This document shows, in pieces, positions 35,352 to 44,167 of a stretch of 64,000 nucleotides of DNA. The position numbers and the translations under genes are program-made. The stretch is from Paracoccaceae bacterium (GTDB lineage: Bacteria > Pseudomonadota > Alphaproteobacteria > Rhodobacterales > Rhodobacteraceae): NCBI GenBank assembly GCA_024742455.1, contig JANSYL010000008.1:1-64000 (forward strand), given 5' to 3'. The notes below the pieces were generated by a model. The model was not told the origin of the DNA. It saw only the letters and a list, made by a program, of their open reading frames with translations, and searched no databases. The stretch's first letter is position 1, and every line of letters starts with the position of its first letter.

Positions 35352-36191
35352 TCAGATCTTGACGCCCTGCCGTCCCGCCAGATCGCAGAAAAACTGCCAC
35401 GCCACCCGGCCCGACCGGCTGCCGCGCGTGGCCTGCCATTCGATGGCCTCCGCCCGCATCTGTTCGGCGTCCACATCCACCCCATAGGCCGCGCAATATC
35501 CCGCGATCATCTCGAGGTATTCGTCCTGCGAACAGGGGTGAAAACCCAGCCAGAGGCCGAACCGGTCGGACAGGCTCACTTTCTCCTCCACCGCCTCGGA
35601 CGGGTTGATCGCGGTGGATCGTTCATTCTCGATCATGTCGCGGGGCATCAGGTGACGCCGGTTCGACGTGGCATAGAACACCACATTGTCGGGCCGCCCC
35701 TCGACGCCGCCATCCAGCACCGCCTTCAGCGATTTGTAATGCTGGTCGTCATGGGAAAACGACAGGTCGTCACAGAACAGGATCACCCGCACGGGCGCGT
35801 CGCGCAGCAGCGTCAACAGCCGCCCGATGGAGGGCAAGTCCTCCCGCTGCACTTCCACCAGAGCCAGCGCCGCCCCCTCACCCCGCACGGCGGCGTGGAC
35901 CGATTTCACCAGCGACGACTTGCCCATCCCCCGCGCGCCCCAAAGCAGCGCATTATTGGCGGGCAGGCCGCCTGCGAACTGCCCAGTGTTGGCGAGCAGC
36001 GTGTCACGCGCCCGGTCGATGCCCAGAAGCAGGGGCAACTCCACCCGGTTCACGCGCGGCACCGGCACCAGGCGATCGGGATCGGCATGCCAGACAAAGG
36101 CATCGGCGGCGTCCCAGTCGGGCGCCTTGGCAGGCGGCGGGCGCAGCCGTTCCAGCGCCGCGGCGATCCGGGTCAGCGCCTTCTTGCCCAT
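35352..36191 (-). CDS. DUF815-family AAA+ ATPase
   Basis: The 279-residue protein has a Walker A motif in LLWGARGMGKSSLVKSV (about 85), Walker B in VILFCDDLSFSHDDQHYKSLKAVLDGG, and the family signature YATSNRRHLMPRDMIENE with SLSDRFGLWLGFHP. The ATPase function is evident; the biological role of DUF815 proteins is poorly known. The start at 36191 is 6 nt after the tatC stop and shows it is the last gene of the tat operon. An upstream in-frame extension into tatC is not used. Confidence 0.9.
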   Translation of the reverse strand: MGKKALTRIAAALERLRPPPAKAPDWDAADAFVWHADPDRLVPVPRVNRVELPLLLGIDRARDTLLANTGQFAGGLPANNALLWGARGMGKSSLVKSVHAAVRGEGAALALVEVQREDLPSIGRLLTLLRDAPVRVILFCDDLSFSHDDQHYKSLKAVLDGGVEGRPDNVVFYATSNRRHLMPRDMIENERSTAINPSEAVEEKVSLSDRFGLWLGFHPCSQDEYLEMIAGYCAAYGVDVDAEQMRAEAIEWQATRGSRSGRVAWQFFCDLAGRQGVKI

Positions 36192-36196
36192 CGCCC

Positions 36197-37060
36197 CTAA
36201 AGCTCTTCGCCTTCGTCCAGAATGCCCTCGGCTCTCAGCCGCGCATCCCGGCGGCGTTCCACGATGCGCACCAGCAGGATCGAGATCTCGTAAAGCCCGT
36301 AGACGGCGGTGAACAGGATCACCTGCGTGACCACGTCGGGCGGGGTCACGAGGGCGGCCAGCGTCAGGATACCGACCACCGCCCATTTGCGCACGCTGCC
36401 CAGGCCTTCCGCCGTCACCAGCCCCGCCTTGCCCATCAGCGTCAGCAAAACCGGCAATTGGAAACACAGCCCGAAGGCGAAGATGAACTTCAGCGCCAGA
36501 TCGAGGCTTTCGCGCACCGAGCCAAGGAACACCGTCTGCAACCCCTCATCGGCATTGGGGTTCTCGAACGTGCCATCCCCCGCGATCAGGTTGGCCAGCG
36601 CCGGGATCGCGTCGGAAAACCCGATGAAGAAATTCATCGCAAGCGGCGTCACCACGTAATGGGCGAAGCTCGCACCAACGAAGAACAGCGCGGGCGAGGC
36701 GATCAGGAACGGCAGGATCGCGTTCTGTTCGGACTTGTACAGACCCGGTGCCACGAAGCGCCAAAGCTGATGCGCGATGATCGGGAAAGACACCGCGAAC
36801 CCCATGATGATCGAGATGCGGATCAGGACAAAGAATTTCTCCTGCGGCGCCGTGAAGATCAGGCGCGGGTCTTCACCCCGGTTGCGCAGCACGTTGGCCA
36901 GGGGTTCCGAGATGAATTCAAGGATCGGTTCCGCGACAACGAACATCACGACCATGCCGACCATGAAAGCCATCACCGACCGGATCAGCCGGGTCCTGAG
37001 CTCGGCCAGGTGTTCGATCAGCGGCGCGGCGCTGTCGTCGATCTGGTCGTCCGTGCTCAT
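36197..37060 (-). CDS. tatC: Sec-independent protein translocase subunit TatC
   Basis: The 287-residue protein has six predicted membrane helices. It opens with DDSAAPLIEHLAELRTRL, the TatC N-terminal site that binds twin-arginine signals, and carries the conserved F.FGLCFQLPV segment late in the chain. It is the main receptor of the Tat pathway, which exports folded proteins. Overlap with tatB is 4 nt. Confidence 0.97.
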   Translation of the reverse strand: MSTDDQIDDSAAPLIEHLAELRTRLIRSVMAFMVGMVVMFVVAEPILEFISEPLANVLRNRGEDPRLIFTAPQEKFFVLIRISIIMGFAVSFPIIAHQLWRFVAPGLYKSEQNAILPFLIASPALFFVGASFAHYVVTPLAMNFFIGFSDAIPALANLIAGDGTFENPNADEGLQTVFLGSVRESLDLALKFIFAFGLCFQLPVLLTLMGKAGLVTAEGLGSVRKWAVVGILTLAALVTPPDVVTQVILFTAVYGLYEISILLVRIVERRRDARLRAEGILDEGEEL

Positions 37061-37602
37061 GAGGCATCCGTACCGGTGCGGGCAGGCGGATTCGCGGCCG
37101 TGTCAGCGGTGGCCGCGGCTTTCCCGGAGGCTGCCTTCTTCGCGGCGGTCTTCCTCGGCGCGGCCTTTTTCGGCGCCGACGTCTTGGGCGCGGTTTGCTT
37201 CGGCGCGGTTTGTTCGGGCGCGGCCTTGTCGGCCCGGGCTTTCGCCACCGTTTCGCGCTGCAGCTTCTGCGCCGCCGCCTTCTTCTCCGCCAGGTCGCGG
37301 GTCGCCGAGCCTTCGTCGTATTTCGTGGGATCGATGTCATTCATGACATCGCTCAACGCATCCATCCCCATCTTGCGGGGGTTGGTGTATTTCGACATTT
37401 CGCCGATGTCGCGTTTCAGGTCATCCACCCCGCTTTCACGGGCGGCATCATCCATCGCACGCTGGAAATCGCGGGCCATGCCCTTGATGCGTCCGGTGAA
37501 CTGGCCAAGCTTGCGGAACATCACCGGCAGGTCTTTCGGCCCGACGACGATCAGGGCAACGATGCCCACGACCAACAGTTCCATCCAGCCGATATCCGGC
37601 AT
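37057..37602 (-). CDS. tatB: Sec-independent protein translocase subunit TatB
   Basis: The 181-residue protein begins with MPDIGWMELLVVGIVALIVVGPKDLPVMFRKLG, the single helix and hinge of TatB. An amphipathic helix follows, then a long Ala/Lys/Pro-rich tail (from about residue 100). The tail is repetitive (AAPKKAAPRKTAAKKAA-like) and may vary between strains. It pairs with TatC in the receptor complex. Confidence 0.93.
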   Translation of the reverse strand: MPDIGWMELLVVGIVALIVVGPKDLPVMFRKLGQFTGRIKGMARDFQRAMDDAARESGVDDLKRDIGEMSKYTNPRKMGMDALSDVMNDIDPTKYDEGSATRDLAEKKAAAQKLQRETVAKARADKAAPEQTAPKQTAPKTSAPKKAAPRKTAAKKAASGKAAATADTAANPPARTGTDAS

Positions 37603-37652
37603 GGCGCATCCTTTATGCTGTCACCACTGACAGGGCGGGCCCGGGCGCCGCG

Positions 37653-37934
37653 TCAGGCGTTGTCGCGGTCGCGTTCGGGCGTCACGTCGCGCGCGGTCGA
37701 ACCGTCTGCAATTTCAGCCTGCGTATTGGCGGTCGCGGTCTCGTCGGTTTCATCCGCCGCGTCCTTCACACCGCGCTTGAACGCGGTGATGCCCTTGCCG
37801 ACCTCACCCATCATGCTGGCGATCTTGCCGCGTCCGAACAGGACCAGCACCACCACCGCGATCAGGATCAGGCCCGCCGGTCCGATATTGTTAATCAGAA
37901 GTGGCATCGCCACGGGTCCCACGGAATTCAACAT
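37653..37934 (-). CDS. tatA: Sec-independent protein translocase subunit TatA
   Basis: The 93-residue protein has the TatA helix (NNIGPAGLILIAVVVLVLF), the FGRGKIASMMGEVGKGITAFKRGVKD amphipathic helix and a polar tail. It forms the size-variable export pore. Start: ATG 37934 is chosen because the AGGGAG ribosome binding site (before 37940) is spaced correctly for it; ATG 37940 would be too close. Confidence 0.93.
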   Translation of the reverse strand: MLNSVGPVAMPLLINNIGPAGLILIAVVVLVLFGRGKIASMMGEVGKGITAFKRGVKDAADETDETATANTQAEIADGSTARDVTPERDRDNA

Positions 37935-38076
37935 CGTCATCTCCCTGCGCTTAAGCGGCGTCTTTTAGGCCTCAGGCGCCGCCGCGTCAAACATCACTCG
38001 GTCATAGGTATGATGTCGCTTCGGCAGATCAAAGCCCTAACGCGCGTTTTCCATCGCACAAGCGGAACCTGCCCGC

Positions 38077-39147
38077 TCAGCGCGGGAAAACGAAGGCGCG
38101 CGAACGCGGGATCGACAACCAGAAAGCCGTGCCCGGCTGCGGCAGGAAAACGGCGGGAACGGTGGCCTTGAAGGGGTCGTCCATCGTGGCGAAGCGGAAC
38201 TCCAGCACGCTTTCGTGACCGACAAAGCGCGCGCGATCGACCTCGGCGCGCACCGGCGTGCCGTCCCGGTCCGACACGGCGGGTTCGGCGCGGTCGAAAT
38301 CGATGCGGATATGTTGTGGCCGGACGACGATATCGACCGCCGTCCCGTCCGCCAGCGCCGGGGCGGGAAACGGGCCGAACCGCGTTTCGACAACGCCACC
38401 CTGAACGGTACCGGGAATGATGTTGATATCGCTGAAGAACGCCGCCGCTTCGCGGTCGACAGGCGCGTGGTAGACATTGAAGGGCGCACCGGTCTGGATG
38501 ATCTGCCCATCGCGCATCAAGGCGATCTGGTCGCCCATCCGCATCGCCTCCTCCGGTTCGTGGGTGACCAGCACCACCGCCGCGCCCTCTTCCTTCAAAA
38601 GCGCCAGCGTCTCGTCACGGATCCCGTCGCGCAGCCGGTTGTCGAGGCCGGAAAACGGCTCGTCCATCAGCATGATGGGCGGGCGCGGCGCGACCGCGCG
38701 GGCCAGCGCGACGCGCTGCTGCTCGCCGCCCGACAGCACATGGGGCGCACGGTCGGCATACTGTCGCAGGTTCACCCGGTCGAGCAGCCGGTTGACCCGC
38801 GCCGCTGTCTCGGCCTTCGGGCCGGTCAGGCCGAACCCAACGTTCTGCGCCACCGTCAGATGCGGAAACAGCGCGAAATCCTGGAACATCAGCCCGATCC
38901 GGCGTGCCTCGGGCGGCAGGTGTCGGGTGGCATCCGACAGCACCACTCCATCCGCCGAAATCCGCCCGCCGGTCTGGCGCTCGATCCCTGCGATGGTGCG
39001 CAGAATGGTGGATTTGCCACAACCCGATGGCCCCAGCAGGCACAGAACCTCGCCCGCTCCCACCTTCAGGTCGACACCATGCACCACCTCGCGCCCGTCG
39101 AAGGCGCAGGTCAGATGTTCGACAACGAGCCGTGGCGCATCGGTCAT
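38077..39147 (-). CDS. ABC transporter ATP-binding protein (iron/spermidine-putrescine-type)
   Basis: The 356-residue protein has the ABC ATPase domain: Walker A GPSGCGKST (about 38-46), Q-loop in LMFQDFALFPHL, signature LSGGEQQRVALARAV (about 138), Walker B IMLMDEPFSGLD and H-loop VTHEPEEA. A C-terminal TOBE domain follows (VVRPQHIRIDF..). This layout matches FbpC/PotA-type importers for ferric iron, polyamines or similar. No permease or binding-protein genes are adjacent, so it is an orphan ATPase, perhaps used with a distant transporter. Confidence 0.87.
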   Translation of the reverse strand: MTDAPRLVVEHLTCAFDGREVVHGVDLKVGAGEVLCLLGPSGCGKSTILRTIAGIERQTGGRISADGVVLSDATRHLPPEARRIGLMFQDFALFPHLTVAQNVGFGLTGPKAETAARVNRLLDRVNLRQYADRAPHVLSGGEQQRVALARAVAPRPPIMLMDEPFSGLDNRLRDGIRDETLALLKEEGAAVVLVTHEPEEAMRMGDQIALMRDGQIIQTGAPFNVYHAPVDREAAAFFSDINIIPGTVQGGVVETRFGPFPAPALADGTAVDIVVRPQHIRIDFDRAEPAVSDRDGTPVRAEVDRARFVGHESVLEFRFATMDDPFKATVPAVFLPQPGTAFWLSIPRSRAFVFPR

Positions 39148-39237
39148 GGCGGGCGGGGCGTCCCTTGCGAAAGGAAACCTGAGCGGTTTCGTCAGGCATA
39201 GGGGTTAACAGCGCCCCGCCCAGGCTTCAAGCCGCGC

Positions 39238-40017
39238 TCAGATGGTGGCGTTGGTCTGTCCGCCATCCAGCAGGATGTTCTGCCCGATGATGAACCCCGC
39301 ATGCTGGGAACACAGGAACGCGCAGGTCGCACCGAATTCCTCGATCGTGCCGTAGCGCCCCGACGGGATGGCGGCGAGGCGGATCTTCTGCGCCTCGTCC
39401 ATCGACACGTTCCGCGCCGTGGCGATCCCCTTTTCCAGCGCCGTGGCCCGGTCCGTGGCATGCGACCCGGGCAGCAGGTTGTTGATGCACACGCCCTTGT
39501 CGGCCACCTGCCGCGCGGTGCCCGCGACATAGCCCGTCAACCCGGTCCGTGCCGCGTTCGACAGGCCAAGCTGCGGGATCGGTGCCTTGACCGATTGCGA
39601 GGTGATGTTGACCACCCGGCCCCAGCCCCTGTCGGTCATCCCGGGCAACAGCGCCGTCATCAGCGCGATGGGGGTCAGCATGTTGGCATCCAGCGCCTTG
39701 ATGAAATCATCGCGCGTCCAGTCCGACCACATCCCCGGCGGCGGGCCGCCCGCGTTGGTCACCAGGATGTCCACGTCGCCTGCTTCGGTCAGCACCTTCG
39801 CGCGCGCGTCTTCGGCCGTGATGTCGCCCGCGACCGTGGTGACATTCACGCCATGGGCCGCGCGGATTTCCTCGGCCGTGGCCTCCAGCGCCTCGGCCCC
39901 GCGCGCGTTCAGCACCAGGTCCACGCCCGCCTCGGCCAGCGCCATCGCACAGCCCTTGCCCAGCCCCTTGGATGATGCGCAGACCAGCGCGCGGCGCCCG
40001 GAAATACCCAGATCCAT
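39238..40017 (-). CDS. SDR-superfamily protein with an atypical catalytic site
   Basis: The 259-residue Rossmann-fold protein has a partial cofactor motif (ASSKGLGKG, residues 14-22), the NAG segment (TNAGGPPP) and a VNITSQS strand (S140, S142). Where classical SDRs have Y..xK, this protein has LSNAARTGL (152-160), so neither Tyr nor Lys is in place. This matches the BKR-like, SDR-like subgroup that diverges from the catalytic tetrad. It may bind NAD(P) without normal oxidoreductase chemistry, or use other residues. The ATG at 40017 fits the Rossmann start. Confidence 0.82.
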   Translation of the reverse strand: MDLGISGRRALVCASSKGLGKGCAMALAEAGVDLVLNARGAEALEATAEEIRAAHGVNVTTVAGDITAEDARAKVLTEAGDVDILVTNAGGPPPGMWSDWTRDDFIKALDANMLTPIALMTALLPGMTDRGWGRVVNITSQSVKAPIPQLGLSNAARTGLTGYVAGTARQVADKGVCINNLLPGSHATDRATALEKGIATARNVSMDEAQKIRLAAIPSGRYGTIEEFGATCAFLCSQHAGFIIGQNILLDGGQTNATI

Positions 40018-40141
40018 ACCATTCCCTTCCCGTTTGATCCGTCGTCGCGGTCGCTTATCAGGCCGCAGGGGGACGGGCCAGCCTTGACCGCCGGGGGCGG
40101 CCTGCCTAGCCCTTGGACACGCCTTTTCGAAAGTCCACGCC

Positions 40142-41125
40142 ATGCGCCACCCGCCGCTGTTTCGTTTCGTCACCTATCCCGCTGACGGGTTCGACGTTCT
40201 CGCCGGCGTCAACACCGGCGATCCGGTGGGCCGGGCCGATGACATGGTGCCGGGCGACATCTACCGGCTGCGCCGGGCCGCCCGGCCCGCCCGCCTCGCC
40301 ATCGCGGATGAAGAGGCCGGGCAGGTCGTGGCCGACACCTCGGAGGCGGGGCGGCCAGGTGAACCCCTGCGCATTGTCGATTGCCACCGCTTCATGGACA
40401 CCGCCGGGCAATTGATCGAGCTTCTGGTGCTCGACCGTGACACCGCCCAGGGGCCCGCACGCCATATCCTGCCGCTGGCCGCGCTCAGCCCCGATCAGGA
40501 ATACGAACTGATCGACAGCGAAACCCGTGCCGCCCCCGACCGGCTGGCCGATATCGCCAGCGTGCGTTTCGTGGCGGGCACCCATGTCACCATGTCCGAC
40601 GGGCGGCAGGTCGCCGTCGAGGACGTAAAGGTGGGCGATGTCCTGCTGACCCGCAGCCACGGCCCACAACCCGTCCGCTGGATCGGCCACCAGACCTATC
40701 GCGCCACCGGGGCCAGCGCGCTGGTGCGGATCACGGCAGGCACGCTCAACACCGCCCGCGACCTGTGGCTCAGCCCGCAGCACCGGCTGTTCATCTGGCA
40801 GCGCACCGACCGGGTGAACGCGGGCCGGGCCGAGGTGATGGTCAGGGCCGAACACCTGGTCAACGGCGATACCGTCCGGCGCGAGGATGGCGGCCATGTC
40901 GACAGTTTCCAGCTGATCTTCGACGGCCATGAAATCATCTATGCCGAAGGCATCGCCGTCGAAAGCCTGCTGGTGGCCGGGCTGACCCGGGCCCGCCTGC
41001 CCGACAGCCTCACGCTGGACCGCCAGAGCAGCGATGGCGGCACCGAACTGGAACTGGACGAGGGCGCGCTCGGCTCCGACGCCGCCGACAAGCTGACCCG
41101 CGCCAGCCGGGGCGACGGCAGCTAG
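40142..41125 (+). CDS. Hint-domain (Hint_2-type) protein without the first cysteine
   Basis: The 327-residue protein has an N-terminal region of unknown type. From residue 144 it carries a Hint_2-like domain: VAGTHVTMSDGRQVAVEDVKVGDVLLTRSHGPQPVRWIG, then DLWLSPQHRLFI and FQLIFDGHEIIYAEG near residue 260. In active Hint domains the motif begins with a Cys before the GT; here that position is Val/Ala (FVAGT) and no Cys is close. Autoprocessing is therefore unlikely, and the domain may only be structural. Homologous secreted proteins are common in Rhodobacteraceae; no signal peptide is obvious here. Confidence 0.75.
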   Translation: MRHPPLFRFVTYPADGFDVLAGVNTGDPVGRADDMVPGDIYRLRRAARPARLAIADEEAGQVVADTSEAGRPGEPLRIVDCHRFMDTAGQLIELLVLDRDTAQGPARHILPLAALSPDQEYELIDSETRAAPDRLADIASVRFVAGTHVTMSDGRQVAVEDVKVGDVLLTRSHGPQPVRWIGHQTYRATGASALVRITAGTLNTARDLWLSPQHRLFIWQRTDRVNAGRAEVMVRAEHLVNGDTVRREDGGHVDSFQLIFDGHEIIYAEGIAVESLLVAGLTRARLPDSLTLDRQSSDGGTELELDEGALGSDAADKLTRASRGDGS

Positions 41126-41186
41126 ACCGCCCCCGCGATCGCGTAGCAGATTGCGGCGGCACGCGCGGCCCCCTATATCCGCGCCC

Positions 41187-42806
41187 ATGCTGGACACGCC
41201 CACAAACCGCCCCGCCCTGCCCGCCGAAATCGCCCGGCGGCGTACCTTCGCGATCATCTCGCACCCCGATGCGGGTAAGACGACGCTGACCGAGAAATTC
41301 CTGCTCTATGGCGGCGCGATCCAGATGGCGGGCCAGGTGCGCGCCAAGGGTGAGGCGCGGCGCACCCGGTCGGATTTCATGCAGATGGAAAAGGACCGGG
41401 GGATTTCGGTTTCCGCCTCGGCCATGTCCTTCGATTACACCACGCCCGACCGGTCCTATCGCTTCAACCTGGTCGACACGCCCGGCCACAGCGATTTCTC
41501 GGAAGACACCTATCGCACGATCACCGCCGTCGATGCCGCGATCATGGTGATCGACGGGGCCAAGGGCGTCGAATCCCAGACCCGCAAACTTTTCGAGGTC
41601 TGCCGGCTGCGCGACCTGCCGATCCTGACCTTCTGCAACAAGATGGACCGCGAAAGCCGCGACACCTTCGAAATCATCGACGAGATTCAGGAAAACCTCG
41701 CCATCGACGTCACCCCCGCCTCCTGGCCCATCGGTATGGGCAAGGATTTCCTCGGCTGCTACGACGTGATCCATGACCGGCTGGAACTGATGGACCGGGC
41801 CGACCGCAACAAGGTGGCCGAGACCATCAAGATCTCCGGCCTAGACGACCCGAAACTGGCCGAGCACGTTCCCGCCAACCTGCTCGACCAGCTGAAGGAA
41901 GAGCTGGAGATGGCGCGCGCGCTTTTGCCCGCGATGGACCAGCAGGCCTTTCTCGACGGCACGCTGACGCCGATCTGGTTCGGTAGCGCGATCAATTCCT
42001 TCGGAGTCAAGGAACTGATGGACGGCATCGCCGAATACGGACCCGAGCCGCAGGTGCAGACCGCCGAACCCCGACAGGTCGGGCCCGAGGAAAAGAAGGT
42101 CGCGGGTTTCGTCTTCAAGGTGCAGGCCAACATGGACCCGAAACACCGCGACCGGGTGGCCTTTGTCCGGCTTGCCTCGGGCCATTTCCAGCGCGGCATG
42201 AAGCTTACCCATGTCCGGTCGAAGAAACCCATGGCGATCTCCAACCCGGTCCTCTTCCTCGCCTCCGACCGCGAACTGGCCGAGGAAGCCTGGGCCGGCG
42301 ATATCATCGGCATCCCCAATCACGGCCAGCTGCGCATCGGCGACGCGCTGACCGAAGGTGAGGGGCTGCGCTTCACCGGCATCCCTTCCTTCGCGCCGGA
42401 ACTCCTGCAGACCTGCCGCGCGGGCGACCCGATGAAGGCGAAACATCTCGACAAGGCGCTGATGCAATTCGCCGAGGAAGGCGCGGCCAAGGTGTTCAAA
42501 CCGGGTATCGGCTCGGGTTTCATCGTGGGCGTCGTGGGCGCCCTGCAATTCGAGGTTCTGGCCAGCCGCATTGAGCTGGAATACGGCCTGCCCGTCCGGT
42601 TCGAGGCGTCGCAATTCACCTCTGCCCGCTGGGTGCACGGCGACAAGGACGCCATCGACGCTTTCGCGGCGGCGAACAAACAGCACATGGCCACCGACAA
42701 TGACGGCGATCCGGTCTATCTGACGCGCCTGCAATGGGATATCGACCGGGTGGGCCGCGATTATCCCGGCATCACGCTCAGCGCGACGAAGGAGTTGATG
42801 GTCTGA
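41187..42806 (+). CDS. prfC: Peptide chain release factor 3
   Basis: RF3 is a GTPase that removes RF1/RF2 from the ribosome after termination. The 539-residue protein has SHPDAGKTTLTEKFLL (G1, about 24), the conserved RGISVSASAMSFDY (G2), DTPGHSDFSEDTY (G3) and CNKMDRE (G4). The C-terminal half contains the RF3-specific GFVFKVQANMDPKHRDRVAF and VGVVGALQFEVLASRIELEYG. The start at 41187 is preferred to an in-frame upstream codon (41151). Confidence 0.97.
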   Translation: MLDTPTNRPALPAEIARRRTFAIISHPDAGKTTLTEKFLLYGGAIQMAGQVRAKGEARRTRSDFMQMEKDRGISVSASAMSFDYTTPDRSYRFNLVDTPGHSDFSEDTYRTITAVDAAIMVIDGAKGVESQTRKLFEVCRLRDLPILTFCNKMDRESRDTFEIIDEIQENLAIDVTPASWPIGMGKDFLGCYDVIHDRLELMDRADRNKVAETIKISGLDDPKLAEHVPANLLDQLKEELEMARALLPAMDQQAFLDGTLTPIWFGSAINSFGVKELMDGIAEYGPEPQVQTAEPRQVGPEEKKVAGFVFKVQANMDPKHRDRVAFVRLASGHFQRGMKLTHVRSKKPMAISNPVLFLASDRELAEEAWAGDIIGIPNHGQLRIGDALTEGEGLRFTGIPSFAPELLQTCRAGDPMKAKHLDKALMQFAEEGAAKVFKPGIGSGFIVGVVGALQFEVLASRIELEYGLPVRFEASQFTSARWVHGDKDAIDAFAAANKQHMATDNDGDPVYLTRLQWDIDRVGRDYPGITLSATKELMV

Positions 42807-42871
42807 CCCGCACTCCCCATCTGGTAGAGGATGCGGACGATCCCGCCGCGTCCCTTGCCCCGGAGGCGCCA

Positions 42872-43474
42872 ATGGGCGCAGCAGAGACACCCCATATCAG
42901 TTCCAGCCTCGATCTGCCCGCCATGGTCGAGGCGCTGAAGGACATGGCCGAAGGCCGGGACAGCGTCACCTTCGGCGAGGTGGCCGATGTGCTCGGCCGC
43001 CGCGGCCACGGACCATTGCTGTTCGTTCTGTCGACCTTCCTGATCCTGCCTATCGGCTGGATCCCGGGGGTGGGCGGCGCGCTGGGCATCCTGATGGCGG
43101 TCGTCGGCGTCGAGATGCTGCGCGGGCGCCGCGGCATCTGGCTGCCCGGCGTGCTGCGCAACCGCACCCTGCCCGCGGCACGCATCGGCGATGTCGCCAC
43201 GCGGTTGCGCGGCCCGGTCGACCGGATCGCCCGCATCCTGAAACCGCGCTTCACCCGGCTGGTGCGCAACCCCCTGTCGATCCTCGCCATCGCGGGGCTT
43301 CTGATCGTCGGCGGGCTCAGCATGCTGGTGATCGGCGCGATCCCGATCCTGTCACCGCTGGTCGGCCTGCCGGTGCTGTGCTTTGCGCTGGGCGTCACGG
43401 CGGCGGACGGGCGATTCATTCTGGCGGGCTACACGCTGGTCCTGCCGCCGATCCTGGCCGTCATCCTGATCTGA
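42872..43474 (+). CDS. ExoD-family membrane protein
   Basis: The 200-residue protein belongs to the ExoD family: SVTFGEVADVLGRRGHGPLLFVLSTFLILPIGWIPGVGGALGILMAVVGVEMLRGRRGIWLPGVLRNR is diagnostic, with four membrane helices in total. ExoD was described in rhizobial exopolysaccharide production and alkaline stress; the mechanism is unclear. A CGGAGGCGCC ribosome binding site sits before the ATG. Its stop (TGATG) overlaps the next start. Confidence 0.85.
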   Translation: MGAAETPHISSSLDLPAMVEALKDMAEGRDSVTFGEVADVLGRRGHGPLLFVLSTFLILPIGWIPGVGGALGILMAVVGVEMLRGRRGIWLPGVLRNRTLPAARIGDVATRLRGPVDRIARILKPRFTRLVRNPLSILAIAGLLIVGGLSMLVIGAIPILSPLVGLPVLCFALGVTAADGRFILAGYTLVLPPILAVILI

Positions 43475-44115
43475 TGGCGCTGCAGAACCGCGTTCTGCCG
43501 ACCGGCGAAATCGTGGCCCACCCCGCGCGCGGCACGCTGACCGGCAACCGCGGCATCCTCCATCGGCCCGAACGGACCCTCGGCAAGGCCCGCTGGACCC
43601 ATCCTCACTGGGTCACATGCACCCTGACCCATCCGCGCGGGCGCTATCACGGGCCGATGCCCGACCGGGCGTGGACGGCGCTGTTTTTCCTCGATGAAGC
43701 GGTGGCGATCGCTGCCGGGCACAGGCCCTGCGGCTATTGCCGCCGCGCGGCCTATGGGGCATGGCGCGCAGCCTGGGCGCGCGGCGTCGGGGCCGAAGAC
43801 AGGGTCGCGATGGACCAGGCGCTTCATGCGGCGCGGGTGACGCGCGGGCGGGCACAGATCCGGCACGCGGCATCGCCTTCCGATCTGCCCCTCGGGTGTT
43901 TCGTCCTGTGGCAGGGAACCGCGCATCTGGTCATCGAAACCGGGTTGCTGACCTATGCCCCCGATGGCTACGCGTCGGCGGTGCCGCATCCCGCCGGGCA
44001 GGTGACCGTCCTGACGCCCCGTCCCTCGGTCGCCGTTCTGGCGGCGGGCTACCGGCCCGCGCTGCACCCGTCTGCCGCCGCGCGACACGCGCCCGCCGCG
44101 GGGCTGGATGCTTGA
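43474..44115 (+). CDS. Uncharacterised protein with a CGYCRR motif
   Basis: The 213-residue protein overlaps the upstream exoD-like stop by one base (TGATG), so they are coupled. It contains GRYHGPMPDRAWTALFFLDEAVAIAAGHRPCGYCRRAAYGAWRAAW (around residues 50-95), with a CxxC followed by basic residues, suggestive of a metal- or nucleic-acid-binding site, and no membrane helices or signal peptide. I do not recognise a named family. The coding nature is supported by coupling and composition. Confidence 0.6.
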   Translation: MALQNRVLPTGEIVAHPARGTLTGNRGILHRPERTLGKARWTHPHWVTCTLTHPRGRYHGPMPDRAWTALFFLDEAVAIAAGHRPCGYCRRAAYGAWRAAWARGVGAEDRVAMDQALHAARVTRGRAQIRHAASPSDLPLGCFVLWQGTAHLVIETGLLTYAPDGYASAVPHPAGQVTVLTPRPSVAVLAAGYRPALHPSAAARHAPAAGLDA

Positions 44116-44167
44116 CCCTCTGCCCGGCTTAACCCGGGCTTAACCCTTCCTCCGGCACACTCCCGTC

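Noticed and set aside
38077-39147. Reading the ABC ATPase as part of a local iron-uptake operon
   Set aside because: No permease or periplasmic binding-protein gene lies on either side; the neighbours are tatA and an SDR on the same strand.
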